A stretch of DNA of 64,000 nt, taken from positions 1,440,057 to 1,504,056 of the forward strand of contig NZ_CP017921.1 in the NCBI RefSeq assembly GCF_001889405.1. Direction: 5' to 3'. Origin of the DNA: Methanohalophilus halophilus (lineage in GTDB: Archaea > Halobacteriota > Methanosarcinia > Methanosarcinales > Methanosarcinaceae). The notes below the pieces were generated by a model. It saw nothing but the letters and a program-made list of their open reading frames with translations. It searched no databases and was not told where the DNA came from. Shown piece after piece: positions 54,006 through 63,179 of this stretch (its first letter is position 1; each line of letters begins with the position of its first letter). Made by a program: the position numbers and the translations under genes.

Positions 54006-57000
54006 AACATACAAAAATGAGTCTATTAGTTTTAAGTGTATTGATGATGCTGGCAGTGGCAATGCCGGCGGTATCGGCTTCCGAAAATATGATAAATATC
54101 AATAATGTTACCAGTAATGAAAATGGTACTTTTGTTATGTCTGACATCCCTTATGGTGAATATGAATTATATGCCACCAATTATTCTGAGAGTAGGGGTA
54201 GCTGGAAATGGTACAAAGGAAAGGTTGGCATTGAGATAAATGGTTCAGACCTTTCCAATGTACTTCTTGAAATAGATGATGATTCACCAGTCGATGAAAA
54301 CCGTATAAATTCCTATCTGGATGGCCATAATATATCTGGTCGCACCTACAGTACCGGCATGGGCAACGAATACAACAAATCCAGTGATATTGTCCTTCTC
54401 ACCAGTGATTCATCAACTTTTGTCGCGAACACCACCAGTAATGCCAATGGTAATTTTGTTATGTCTGACATCCCCTATGGTGAATATGAGTTATATGCCA
54501 CCAATTATTCTGAGAGTAGGGGTAGCTGGAAATGGTACAAAGGAAAGGTTGGCATTGAGATAAATGGTACAGACCTTTCCAATGTACTTCTTGAAATAGA
54601 TGATGATTCACCAGTCGATGAAAACCGTATAAATTCCTATCTGGATGGCCATAATATATCTGGTCGCACCTACAGTACCGGCATGGGCAACGAATACAAC
54701 AAATCCAGTGATATTGTCCTTCTCACCAGTGATTCATCAACTTTTGTCGCGAACACCACCAGTAATGCCAATGGTAATTTTGTTATGTCTGATATCCCCT
54801 ATGGTGAATATGAGTTATATGCAACCAATTATTCAGAGAGTAGGGGTAGCTGGAAATGGTACAAAGGAAAGGTTGACATTGAGATAAATGGTACGGACCT
54901 TTCTAATGTACTTCTTGAAATAGATGATGATTCCCCAGTCGATGAAAACCGTATAAATTCCTATCTGGATGGCTATACCTTATCTGGTCGCACCTACAGT
55001 ACCGGCATGGGCAACGAATACAACAAATCCAGTGATGTATTGTTGTTGAAAAAACTCTCTTCCTCTGCTCCGCCTTTAGTAAATGTTTCCATAATAACGG
55101 GCTATTCAAGCTACGAACCCCAGTTAGAAAGTCTGGTAGGCAGAATCAACAATGATTCAACTCTTAATTTAAGTGTGTCATATCATTTACCATCTACAAT
55201 TGATGATGAAACCGATTTGAGTAACGTGGATGTAATTTATGCAAAAATGTTTACTGATAGCGCTGATAAGATCGAAGATGAGGTGAATTCAGCAATATCT
55301 AATGGAACAATAGTTATCACAGATAATGCTGCCTTGAATGAAAATATTCCAGATAAGTTCTCGGAGGAAGATGAGGTAGTTATCAGAGAATACCTTGAAG
55401 ATTACTGGAAATACGGGGCAACTGAGGAGTCTAATTTTGATAATCTAATATATTATCTTGCCAGAACATTTATGGACAGGGATGATCTTGATGTCAAAGC
55501 TCCTGATGGTTCTCCAAAAGCCATCTATCATCCCAATATGACTGAAAAATCCTATTTCACTCCGAATGCCACAGAATATTTTGACTGGTATCGCAACAGG
55601 GAAGAGGGGCATTCCTTTGATGAAAATTCTTCGACCGTTGGGCTCATGTTTTACAGTTCCTATTATCCGGAACGTATGGATCCTTTTGATTCCCTCATAG
55701 ACAAACTTGAATCAAAGAACATTAATGTGGTTCCTTGCTACGGATCAAGCAGTGATCATGTGGATTCCTTTTTCAATCATACACCTGAAACCAAAGTGGA
55801 CCTTATTCTATCGTCCACCTACCGCAGCCAGTATTTTGATGTTGAAAACCTGGGTGTGCCGGTGATGAATACGGTTACCAACGGTTACATGAATCTGACC
55901 GAATGGAAAGAGACAAGTTCCCCCTTGCCGAATACCTATATGATAAGGCTATACAGGCCTGAAACCTGGGGCTGGATAGATCCGATAATGATTGCTTCTA
56001 CAGAAACCGATTCCCAGGGTAATGAAATATATGAACCTGTTGATAGTCAGGTTGAGTGGCTTGTTGATCGGGCAGAAGCTCAGACGAATCTTTCTGCAAA
56101 AGACCACTCGGATAAGAAGGTCGCAATCCTCTACTATAACCATGGTGCAGGAAAGAACAATATTGGTGCCTCCTATCTGGAAGTTGTACCGAGTATCAGC
56201 AATCTGCTTGGGGCAATGGCAAACGAAAGTTATGATGTAGAAAACTCGAGCATCCCCAACAAAACCGAACTTGTAGACCTTTTTGTAACACAGGGTACCA
56301 ATATCGGTACGTGGGCACCCGGTGAACTGGAAGATCTTGTAGAAACAGACAAGGTGGAATTAATTCCCGAGCACACTTACAAAAAATGGTTTGATGCTCT
56401 TCCTGAAGAACGCAAAGAGGAAGTAACGGATAGATGGGGTGAGGCTCCCGGGGAAATAATGGTCTATGAAGATGATTCGGGTGACCGCTTCGTTGTAATT
56501 CCAAAGATAGAGATCAGTGACAATGTTATCCTTGCACCCCAGCCAACACGAGGCTGGCTGCAGGACAATGACGCCCTCTACCATGCCTCGGATCTCCCTC
56601 CGCATCATCAGTACATAGCCTTTTACCTATGGATGCAGAATGAATTTAATGCAGATGTTATGGTAAACATGGGCAGACACGGTACTGTTGAGTGGTTGCC
56701 GGGTAAGGAATTTGGCCTTTTCAGGGAAGAATGGCCGGCTCTTATGACCGGAGATATACCGGTTGTCTATCCTTATGTAATGGATGGAATGGGAGAAGGT
56801 ATGCAGGCCAAACGCAGAGGCAATGCAGTGATTATAGACCACCTGATCCCGCCTGTGGTGAGGTCTGGAAGCTATGGTAATTATTCTGAGTTAAATGATA
56901 AGATTACTCAGTACAATGCACTTTCCAGTGATCCTGATATGCAGGAAAAACGTTTTAACGAAATCGTAAATCTGACATATGAGTTACATTTGGATGAACG

Positions 57001-59245
57001 AGTCAATATGACACCTGCAGGGTCAGAGGATGATGAAATGAGAGATCATTTCCTAGACGAACTCGATGATGTTCTCAGGGAGCTAAGGACGACTTCGATG
57101 CCCTATGGTCTTCACATCCTGGGCAATGCACCAGAAGGTGAGCAACTCAGTGAAATGGTCTGTTCCATGCTTGGTCAGGATTTCAAGGATGAGGCCGCTC
57201 TCTACAATACTTCAGAGGATGCACCGGTGCTACTTCTGGACCTTATCCTGAATCAGGAAATAAGTTTCAACGAATCACAGGAGCAGGTACTTGGAGCTGG
57301 CAACACGTCAGCGACAATGGATGATTATCTTTCTACTGCGACAGAATATGCCGACAAGTTGTCTCAGAGTGAAAATGAAACATCACAGGTACTCAATGCT
57401 ATGGATGGCAAATACGTCAAATCCAACCTGGGAGGAGACCCCATACTTCGTCCAGACGCCCTTCCTTCTGGAAGGAATTTCTATGCCTTCGATGAACAGC
57501 TAATCCCGACAAAACAGGCATGGGAGCTTGGAAAGAAGATGGCCAATGAGACCCTGGAAGCGTATACTCCAGAAATTGAAGGTGATTATCCACAGAAGAC
57601 AGCCTTCATTCTATGGGCAGGTGAATCTACCCGTCACGAAGGTGTGATGGAGTCTGAGATCCTGTACCTGCTTGGTGTCAGGCCAGTCTGGGACGATGAT
57701 GGTGACGAGGTTGAGGATGTCGAACTGATCCCGTCCTCTGAGCTGGGAAGACCACGCATAGACGTACTTATACAAATATCCGGGCTTTACAGGGATACTT
57801 TCCCGCATAAAGTGGAACTGATAGACAAGGCTGTCTATCTTGCCTACAACGCACCGGATAACGGCTATGATGGCACTAAGGATGAAGAGCGACCTGCAGC
57901 TGAATATATTTCCTACGACCCGGTGGAAAATACTAACTACGTGAGAGAGAACACCAACAATATCTATGATGGTTTAAACGCTACATTGCAAAACGAAACT
58001 GCCTCAATGAACATTGCTTTGCTTAGAATCTTCGGACCTGAGGATGGTTCCTACGGAACGGGTATGGCCAATGCAGTTTCGGCAAGTGATACCTGGGAAA
58101 ACAACACCGAACTTGCCGACCTCTACATGGACAAGATGAGCAATGCTTATGGTGAGTATGTCTGGGGAGAAAGTATGGAGGAAATTGCCAGCCAGTGGGA
58201 TGTGGCGGATAATTCGATCGACAATGAAGAGGTATTTAATGACAATTTGGAAGATGTCGGGGCAATTTTTCACAGTCGCAGTTCTAACACCTATGGTGCA
58301 ATGGACACGGATGATTTCTTCCAGTATTTCGGAGGTTTGAGTCTGGTGGTCAGTGAAGCTTCCGGCACGACACCGGAAACATACGTAATGAATCTGCAAA
58401 ACCCAGATGCTGAAAAGATAGAGACACTGAGCACCTATCTTTCCAGGGAAATTGTTACGAGGTACCTGAATCCTGGCTGGATTGAAGGCATGCAACAGCA
58501 CGGCTTTGAAGGTGCCGGAATGATGGGTAGTTTCCTTGAGAATCTCTGGGGATGGGAAGCCCTTAATCCGGACTTGATAGATGACTATGTCTGGGATGAT
58601 GTGTATGACACATATTTCACAGGAGATAACAGTGAATGGATAAAAGGAACCAATTCCTATGAATACCAGTCCATGACGGCCAGAATGCTTGAAACTGCCC
58701 GTAAGGGTGGCTGGGATGCATCGGATGAACAACTCAAGTCCCTTGTGAGCGAGTATGTGGAAACTATAGCTGAAACTGGTGATGTCACTTGCTGTCATCA
58801 CACATGTGGTAACCCTGCTTTGAAGGAATATGTAGATGGTTACCTGTCCATGCCAGGTGTTGTCGATGAATCAACTGCCGAACAATACAGGGAGATAATG
58901 GATGAAGCTATACAACCTGCAAATTCACAGGTTTTGAAGTCTTCATCTTCCAGTAGTGGTGGTGTAGGCAGTGCACAGATTGTGAATGCTTCAACCACAG
59001 GTACTGCTTCTAATCAGACAACTTTCACTTCTGATGGTGGCTATAGTGAATCCGCACAGGAACCGACACCTGATTCTGCAGAATCCAGCAGTGATTATGT
59101 GGAAGGATATGAAATGACCAAGGAAAATCCCAGAAACGAGGAATCCGGTATCTCATCCTTCTCAGGTGCTGACATCGTGGGAACCCTACTGGTGCTTGCG
59201 GGTGTGGGTGCAATGTATGCTGGTTTCAGAAGAAGACAGCTATAA
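54002..59245 (+). CDS. cobN: Secreted, membrane-anchored CobN-family protein 2
   Basis: 1747 residues from ATG 54002; the frame is open to 53924 but those codons lie in the leader. Signal peptide 1-26 is almost the same as in protein 1. Residues about 35-348 hold three 108-residue repeats resembling the carboxypeptidase-regulatory (transthyretin-like) beta sandwich (NGNFVMSDIPYGEYELYATNYS). A Rossmann-like module (about 355-455) precedes the CobN core (YNHGAGKNNIGASYLEV, DRWGEAPGEIMVYED, NMGRHGTVEWLPGKEFG, AKRRGNAVIIDHL, SGLYRDTFPHKVELID). TCCHHTCGNP lies near 1597, then the same linker, membrane helix and RRRQL end as protein 1. Many N-glycosylation sequons are present. It is likely a partner or alternative receptor to protein 1. 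Confidence 0.88.
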   Translation: MQHTKMSLLVLSVLMMLAVAMPAVSASENMININNVTSNENGTFVMSDIPYGEYELYATNYSESRGSWKWYKGKVGIEINGSDLSNVLLEIDDDSPVDENRINSYLDGHNISGRTYSTGMGNEYNKSSDIVLLTSDSSTFVANTTSNANGNFVMSDIPYGEYELYATNYSESRGSWKWYKGKVGIEINGTDLSNVLLEIDDDSPVDENRINSYLDGHNISGRTYSTGMGNEYNKSSDIVLLTSDSSTFVANTTSNANGNFVMSDIPYGEYELYATNYSESRGSWKWYKGKVDIEINGTDLSNVLLEIDDDSPVDENRINSYLDGYTLSGRTYSTGMGNEYNKSSDVLLLKKLSSSAPPLVNVSIITGYSSYEPQLESLVGRINNDSTLNLSVSYHLPSTIDDETDLSNVDVIYAKMFTDSADKIEDEVNSAISNGTIVITDNAALNENIPDKFSEEDEVVIREYLEDYWKYGATEESNFDNLIYYLARTFMDRDDLDVKAPDGSPKAIYHPNMTEKSYFTPNATEYFDWYRNREEGHSFDENSSTVGLMFYSSYYPERMDPFDSLIDKLESKNINVVPCYGSSSDHVDSFFNHTPETKVDLILSSTYRSQYFDVENLGVPVMNTVTNGYMNLTEWKETSSPLPNTYMIRLYRPETWGWIDPIMIASTETDSQGNEIYEPVDSQVEWLVDRAEAQTNLSAKDHSDKKVAILYYNHGAGKNNIGASYLEVVPSISNLLGAMANESYDVENSSIPNKTELVDLFVTQGTNIGTWAPGELEDLVETDKVELIPEHTYKKWFDALPEERKEEVTDRWGEAPGEIMVYEDDSGDRFVVIPKIEISDNVILAPQPTRGWLQDNDALYHASDLPPHHQYIAFYLWMQNEFNADVMVNMGRHGTVEWLPGKEFGLFREEWPALMTGDIPVVYPYVMDGMGEGMQAKRRGNAVIIDHLIPPVVRSGSYGNYSELNDKITQYNALSSDPDMQEKRFNEIVNLTYELHLDERVNMTPAGSEDDEMRDHFLDELDDVLRELRTTSMPYGLHILGNAPEGEQLSEMVCSMLGQDFKDEAALYNTSEDAPVLLLDLILNQEISFNESQEQVLGAGNTSATMDDYLSTATEYADKLSQSENETSQVLNAMDGKYVKSNLGGDPILRPDALPSGRNFYAFDEQLIPTKQAWELGKKMANETLEAYTPEIEGDYPQKTAFILWAGESTRHEGVMESEILYLLGVRPVWDDDGDEVEDVELIPSSELGRPRIDVLIQISGLYRDTFPHKVELIDKAVYLAYNAPDNGYDGTKDEERPAAEYISYDPVENTNYVRENTNNIYDGLNATLQNETASMNIALLRIFGPEDGSYGTGMANAVSASDTWENNTELADLYMDKMSNAYGEYVWGESMEEIASQWDVADNSIDNEEVFNDNLEDVGAIFHSRSSNTYGAMDTDDFFQYFGGLSLVVSEASGTTPETYVMNLQNPDAEKIETLSTYLSREIVTRYLNPGWIEGMQQHGFEGAGMMGSFLENLWGWEALNPDLIDDYVWDDVYDTYFTGDNSEWIKGTNSYEYQSMTARMLETARKGGWDASDEQLKSLVSEYVETIAETGDVTCCHHTCGNPALKEYVDGYLSMPGVVDESTAEQYREIMDEAIQPANSQVLKSSSSSSGGVGSAQIVNASTTGTASNQTTFTSDGGYSESAQEPTPDSAESSSDYVEGYEMTKENPRNEESGISSFSGADIVGTLLVLAGVGAMYAGFRRRQL
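54103..55044. repeat. Three-copy 324-bp tandem repeat in cobN-like gene 2
   Basis: In-frame copies at about 54103-54426, 54427-54750 and 54751-55044 (the last slightly shorter). Copies are almost identical in DNA, with small changes such as GTTGGC to GTTGAC in the third. Each codes for a beta-sandwich module of 108 residues. Copy number is likely to vary between strains. Confidence 0.9.
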
Positions 59246-59274
59246 GGAAACAAAGACAAAAAAAGAACAGAGAA

Positions 59275-59310
59275 GGATATCCTTAATCACAGGATATCCA
59301 CTTTTTTCAT
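59275..59310 (+). terminator. Hairpin terminator after cobN-like gene 2
   Basis: GGATATCC (59275-59282), nine-base loop, GGATATCC (59292-59299), then AC and TTTTTT (59302-59307). It closes the CobN cluster before the convergent asd gene. Confidence 0.75.
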
Positions 59311-59360
59311 AAAAATATTTAAAAGAAAACTGTTCTAGATCCCTTCTAACTAAATTATTT

Positions 59361-60356
59361 TCACTCAAGTTTTTCGGCAATCTGTACTGCATTCAGGGCA
59401 GCACCTTTGAGGATCTGGTCACCGCAGACAAAGAATTCCAGGCCGTGGTCACCGAATACGATGTTCTGCCTTATCCTGCCGACCTCCACATCGCATTTCT
59501 GGGTGGCTGTCAATGGCATCGGGTACACATTGTTCTCGATATCATCCTTCAATTCAACACCTTCAACCGATGACAACAGTTTTTTGGACTCATTCGGTGA
59601 AATCGGTTTTTCAGTTTCGATAACAATGCTTTCCCCGTGGACTCTCAGGGTCGGGATTCTCACACAGGTACAACTGATCGGGATATCGGGCTCCTCAAAT
59701 ATTTTGTGGGTTTCCCAGACTACCTTCATCTCCTCGCGGGTGTAATCATTCTCCTGAAAACTGTCAATATGTGGAATTGTGTTGAAAACTATGGGGTGGA
59801 CAAAGGCCTCATGGTTTACCTCTTTATCTTCAAGATAGTTCTTTGTCTCATTGATTAATTCATTCATCCCGGCAGCTCCGGCTCCGCTGGTTGCCTGGTA
59901 GGTACTGATGATTACCTTCTTCAGGCCATATTCTTTATGGAGGGTATAAAGGGGGATGGCTGCAATTGCGGTTGTACAGTTGGGGTTTGCAATCAGTTTT
60001 GAATCCCCGATGGCATGGGCATTGATCTCCGGAACCACAAGGGGCACGTTGTCATCATACCTGAAAGCACTACTGTTGTCGATTACATGGCATCCTGCAT
60101 CGGTTGCTTTTCTGGCATTTGCCTTGCTCCACGAGCCACTGATTGCGAAAAAGGCAATATCAAGTTCGGAGTAATCTGCCATTTCCGCATTCCCGATGGT
60201 AATTTCCCCGAAAGGAGTCTCCATTACCTTGCCGGCGCTCCTCTGTGATGCGTAGAGTTTCAATTCTTCTACGGGGAACTTCCTGTTATTTAATACTTCG
60301 ATTATTTCTCTGCCTACCGCACCGGTAGCACCCATAATTCCAATCTTGTAACTCAT
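59361..60356 (-). CDS. asd: Aspartate-semialdehyde dehydrogenase
   Basis: 331 residues, bacterial-type length. The NADP site KIGIMGATGAVGREIIEVL, the catalytic cysteine in NPNCTTAIAAIPL, the TYQATSGAGAAGMNEL loop and the ENNVYPMPLTATQKCDVEVGRIR motif are present. It makes aspartate semialdehyde for lysine, threonine and methionine, and feeds DapA. It stands apart from dapA-dapB, and its short leader carries a hairpin. Confidence 0.95.
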   Translation of the reverse strand: MSYKIGIMGATGAVGREIIEVLNNRKFPVEELKLYASQRSAGKVMETPFGEITIGNAEMADYSELDIAFFAISGSWSKANARKATDAGCHVIDNSSAFRYDDNVPLVVPEINAHAIGDSKLIANPNCTTAIAAIPLYTLHKEYGLKKVIISTYQATSGAGAAGMNELINETKNYLEDKEVNHEAFVHPIVFNTIPHIDSFQENDYTREEMKVVWETHKIFEEPDIPISCTCVRIPTLRVHGESIVIETEKPISPNESKKLLSSVEGVELKDDIENNVYPMPLTATQKCDVEVGRIRQNIVFGDHGLEFFVCGDQILKGAALNAVQIAEKLE

Positions 60357-60377
60357 TTTATATCGTCCATTAGTTGT

Positions 60378-60430
60378 CGGGAGTTTTAGAATCTCCCGAA
60401 TATTTTTAATATTGGTTAAATATATACAAA
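60378..60430 (-). promoter_or_regulatory. asd promoter and short leader hairpin
   Basis: On the minus strand a TATA-like TATATATTTAACC at about 60413-60425 predicts a start near 60395. The mRNA would then begin with a hairpin, CGGGAG and CTCCCG (60378-60398, nine-base loop), about 20 bases before the ATG. No Shine-Dalgarno site is clear. Confidence 0.4.
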
Positions 60431-60572
60431 TTTTAAATCTGGAATAAATTCTGCCTGAAAACGAATCTGCAATTCACCTATGATTCTGCTTTCTGCTATA
60501 TAATATATACATAGAATAATAGTATTATCATCAGAAGAATTTGCAAAAACTCCTCTTTTTTGTCCTTACTTA

Positions 60573-61682
60573 TCAGATTTCGATAAGTTCATACTCCCGA
60601 CTTCCAAGTCCGAGTTCTTCTCCGTAACTTAACTGGATATCTCCCATGCTGTTCTTCCAGACACCTGTAAACTTGTCCCCTCCGGGTTCCATATTCTCTT
60701 CCAGTTTGGATGCAGTAAATCCTTGCTGCTTGTTTACAAGGTCCAGGCTTGCCTGGTCGATGGCCACAGGGTCTGTAGAGGCCAGGATACCGATATCCGG
60801 TACAAGAGGTGTATCACTCCAGGGCACACAATCACAGTCGGGTGTGATGCGGACAAGGAAATTCATATAACCTATTTTATCCTGCCTTTTGGCAACAGTA
60901 CCAAGGGCATATTCGGAAATCATTTCCATGAAGTCGGGTATATTGGCATAATTAAAATCAATTGCCTCGACCGGGCAGACTGTCATGCATTCTCCGCATC
61001 CTATACACTTGTCATCATCGATATTGGATGTATTATCGCTATTGATCTCCATTGCATCGCAGGGGCATACTTCCACACAGGTTGCGCATCCGTTACAGCT
61101 TTCTGCATCAATTTGTGGATGAAGACCCTTGTGCTGCTCCATTTTGCCGGCTACGGATCCTCCTCCCATTGCCAGGTTTTTGATTGCCCCACCAAAACCT
61201 GCAAGTCCATGGCCTTTGAAATGGGACATCACAATCATACTCTGACAATCCAGCAATTCGGATGCAATTTTCACACTGTTAAAATGTTTGCCCTTGATTG
61301 GTACCTGACGGAAACTGTTGCCCAGCAATCCATCTGCAATTATCAATGGTGCCCGGGTGACCTCGTAACCAAATCCATGTTCAATTGCTGTTGTAAGATG
61401 GTCTATAGCATTGTGACGATATCCTGAATACAGGGTATTTGTATCGGTAAGATAGGCCTTTGCACCCGAAGAATGGATCTTATCCACAACCTGTCTCACA
61501 TTAACAGGGCTTATGAAGCCTTCATTTCCCCTTTCCCCGAAATGCAGTTTAACAGCTGTGAGTTCTCCTTCATTGACGATGCTATCCAAACCCGCTGCAT
61601 CGTAAAGCCTTTTGATCTTCTGGATTGTATTCTCACAATCTCTGCTTACTTTCAGGTCGACAAAAAAGACTTTGCTTTTCAT
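60573..61682 (-). CDS. DUF362 protein with two [4Fe-4S] ferredoxin motifs
   Basis: 369 residues from ATG 61682. The DUF362 part has KLHFGERGNEGFISPVNVRQVVDKI, SHFKGHGLAGFGGAIKNLAMGGGSVAGKMEQH and DPVAIDQASLDLVN. Between them lie CNGCATCVEVCPCDAM and CIGCGECMTVCPVEAI, two full [4Fe-4S] sites (about residues 190-235). The family is widespread in anaerobes and probably moves electrons, with no proven reaction. An in-frame GTG at 61706 is an unlikely start. It is separated from cdhE by a terminator. Confidence 0.9.
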   Translation of the reverse strand: MKSKVFFVDLKVSRDCENTIQKIKRLYDAAGLDSIVNEGELTAVKLHFGERGNEGFISPVNVRQVVDKIHSSGAKAYLTDTNTLYSGYRHNAIDHLTTAIEHGFGYEVTRAPLIIADGLLGNSFRQVPIKGKHFNSVKIASELLDCQSMIVMSHFKGHGLAGFGGAIKNLAMGGGSVAGKMEQHKGLHPQIDAESCNGCATCVEVCPCDAMEINSDNTSNIDDDKCIGCGECMTVCPVEAIDFNYANIPDFMEMISEYALGTVAKRQDKIGYMNFLVRITPDCDCVPWSDTPLVPDIGILASTDPVAIDQASLDLVNKQQGFTASKLEENMEPGGDKFTGVWKNSMGDIQLSYGEELGLGSREYELIEI

Positions 61683-61721
61683 GAATGTTAAATCTATATT
61701 CAGCACTAATAAATTTGGTGC

Positions 61722-61760
61722 AAAAAAAGAATTGAAGCATCCGTATTTAATGGATGCTTC
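61722..61760 (-). terminator. Strong terminator at the end of the cdh operon
   Basis: On the minus strand GAAGCATCC (61760-61752), nine-base loop, GGATGCTTC (61742-61734), then AATTC and TTTTTTT. It lies just after the cdhE stop and shows that cdhE is the last gene of the operon. Confidence 0.85.
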
Positions 61761-61765
61761 TCCGT

Positions 61766-63178
61766 TTATTTATCCTGTGGTGGCCAGTTTTTCTCCAGCC
61801 ATCCTGGAAGTCTGCCGGAGTCTGCTGGTCCAATGAGTACCTTTGAACCCACCTTGTCCTCGACATCACCCTGCAGGCGTGCAGACAGGCCGGGCAGGAT
61901 GACGGTGTTGTAGCTTGTCTTTTCCTTCAGGTCAAACTTGGCATTTTCCAGAGTCTTCTTGATCTTGTCTGCCGTCAGCTGTCCACCGGCAACAGCGGCC
62001 TCCACACCTATACCCTCAGTATCCGCTACCACGATGTAGCAGTCTATCTTGTTGGAAGAAATATCACTCTCAACAGTATAGTAGGTGAGGGCGAAGTTGG
62101 TGGTCACTATAATTGGTGAATCGGCAGTAGGTGAACCGACCTCCCATACACCCGGATCAACAGTTACAGGTTTTCTTGGGTCCGTGTAAATAGTATCTCT
62201 CAGATGCATCTCCGGCAGCAATGCATAAGGCTCTATGCTATGCATTATCATAATGTCGCCGTACTTTACAGTGAGCACGGAGGCTACCACAGTTTCCCAG
62301 TAGGATGCACTGACATCATCATCGTAGGCCATCCATGCAGTCAGGGGAACGGCCATTATCGGATAGGCAACTTCGCCATCCCCGCCTATGCCTGCTCTTC
62401 TGATCTTCAGGAAATTTTCGAACGTTGTCTTCATTTCCTTGCCTGTGGGGAATGTTCCCGGGTCAAGTACAAGTTCCTCTATTCCCATTTCTGCAAATGT
62501 CTTTGCCATTGACTTGAGCAGGTCCAGGTCATTCGGTGTGAACAGGGTTACAGGCACCTCGTATTCCTTTGCAAGACCAGCAACTTCCTTCCAGTTCTCC
62601 TGATTGGCTGCATACATTAGTGGCTTTTTGTCTGCTGCTACTTCCAGGGCGGCTTTTAATACTGCCGTATCAAAAGAACAGAGTACAAGAGGTAATTCTG
62701 TAAGTCCGATTACCTTTTTCACGGTGTCGGCAAAAGTTTCGGGCTTGCCGGATACACAACGTACCGCCACCATATCGAGTGTAAGGAATTCTCCCACATA
62801 GAATTTCTTGAAAGTCTGGATGGTATTGATTCTTTCCTCAAGTTCCTTGTCATCCATAGTGTCGGTGACATCGTATGCATAGGCCGTCTTGTTGAAAAAG
62901 GTCAATTTATGACGGAAAAGGACATCATCTCCACCAATGGTGACTGATTTTTCGCCAGTGCCAATGGTAACTTCCCTGATCTCCGGGGCAAGCAGCTTTT
63001 CCAGTTCCTCGAGTTTCTTGGCATATTTGTCTTCCTCTACCATGGGCAGACAGTCTTCGGCACTTTTGGAACGGTCGATAAGATGTGAGGCAAAGGCCAT
63101 GCATGTATCTTCACCGCACCTGCCACAGTTTGTTCCCGGCAGGTATTTGTAAGCATCAAGGGGGCTATTAATCTTCAT
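61766..63178 (-). CDS. cdhE: Acetyl-CoA decarbonylase/synthase gamma subunit
   Basis: 470 residues. This is the large subunit of the corrinoid iron-sulfur protein, which carries the methyl group between tetrahydrosarcinapterin and the acetyl-CoA-forming A-cluster. The N-terminal cluster motif is GTNCGRCGEDTCMAFASHLIDRSKSAEDCLP (residues 15-45), followed by a TIM barrel and the C-terminal corrinoid-binding part. ATG 63178 lies two bases after the cdhD stop; GGAGG in the end of cdhD serves as its ribosome binding site. An upstream in-frame start at 63238 would run into cdhD and is rejected. Confidence 0.96.
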   Translation of the reverse strand: MKINSPLDAYKYLPGTNCGRCGEDTCMAFASHLIDRSKSAEDCLPMVEEDKYAKKLEELEKLLAPEIREVTIGTGEKSVTIGGDDVLFRHKLTFFNKTAYAYDVTDTMDDKELEERINTIQTFKKFYVGEFLTLDMVAVRCVSGKPETFADTVKKVIGLTELPLVLCSFDTAVLKAALEVAADKKPLMYAANQENWKEVAGLAKEYEVPVTLFTPNDLDLLKSMAKTFAEMGIEELVLDPGTFPTGKEMKTTFENFLKIRRAGIGGDGEVAYPIMAVPLTAWMAYDDDVSASYWETVVASVLTVKYGDIMIMHSIEPYALLPEMHLRDTIYTDPRKPVTVDPGVWEVGSPTADSPIIVTTNFALTYYTVESDISSNKIDCYIVVADTEGIGVEAAVAGGQLTADKIKKTLENAKFDLKEKTSYNTVILPGLSARLQGDVEDKVGSKVLIGPADSGRLPGWLEKNWPPQDK

Positions 63179-63179
63179 T

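Noticed and set aside
58004-58801. A 265-codon minus-strand frame inside cobN-like gene 2
   Set aside because: Antisense of the conserved CobN core, no similarity and no ribosome binding site.
48330-59245. Reading the CobN proteins as ordinary cobaltochelatase or Mg-chelatase BchH in the cytoplasm
   Set aside because: Both have clear signal peptides, N-glycosylation sequons, C-terminal anchors and a length far above the family norm, and no CobS/CobT or ChlI/ChlD partner is nearby.
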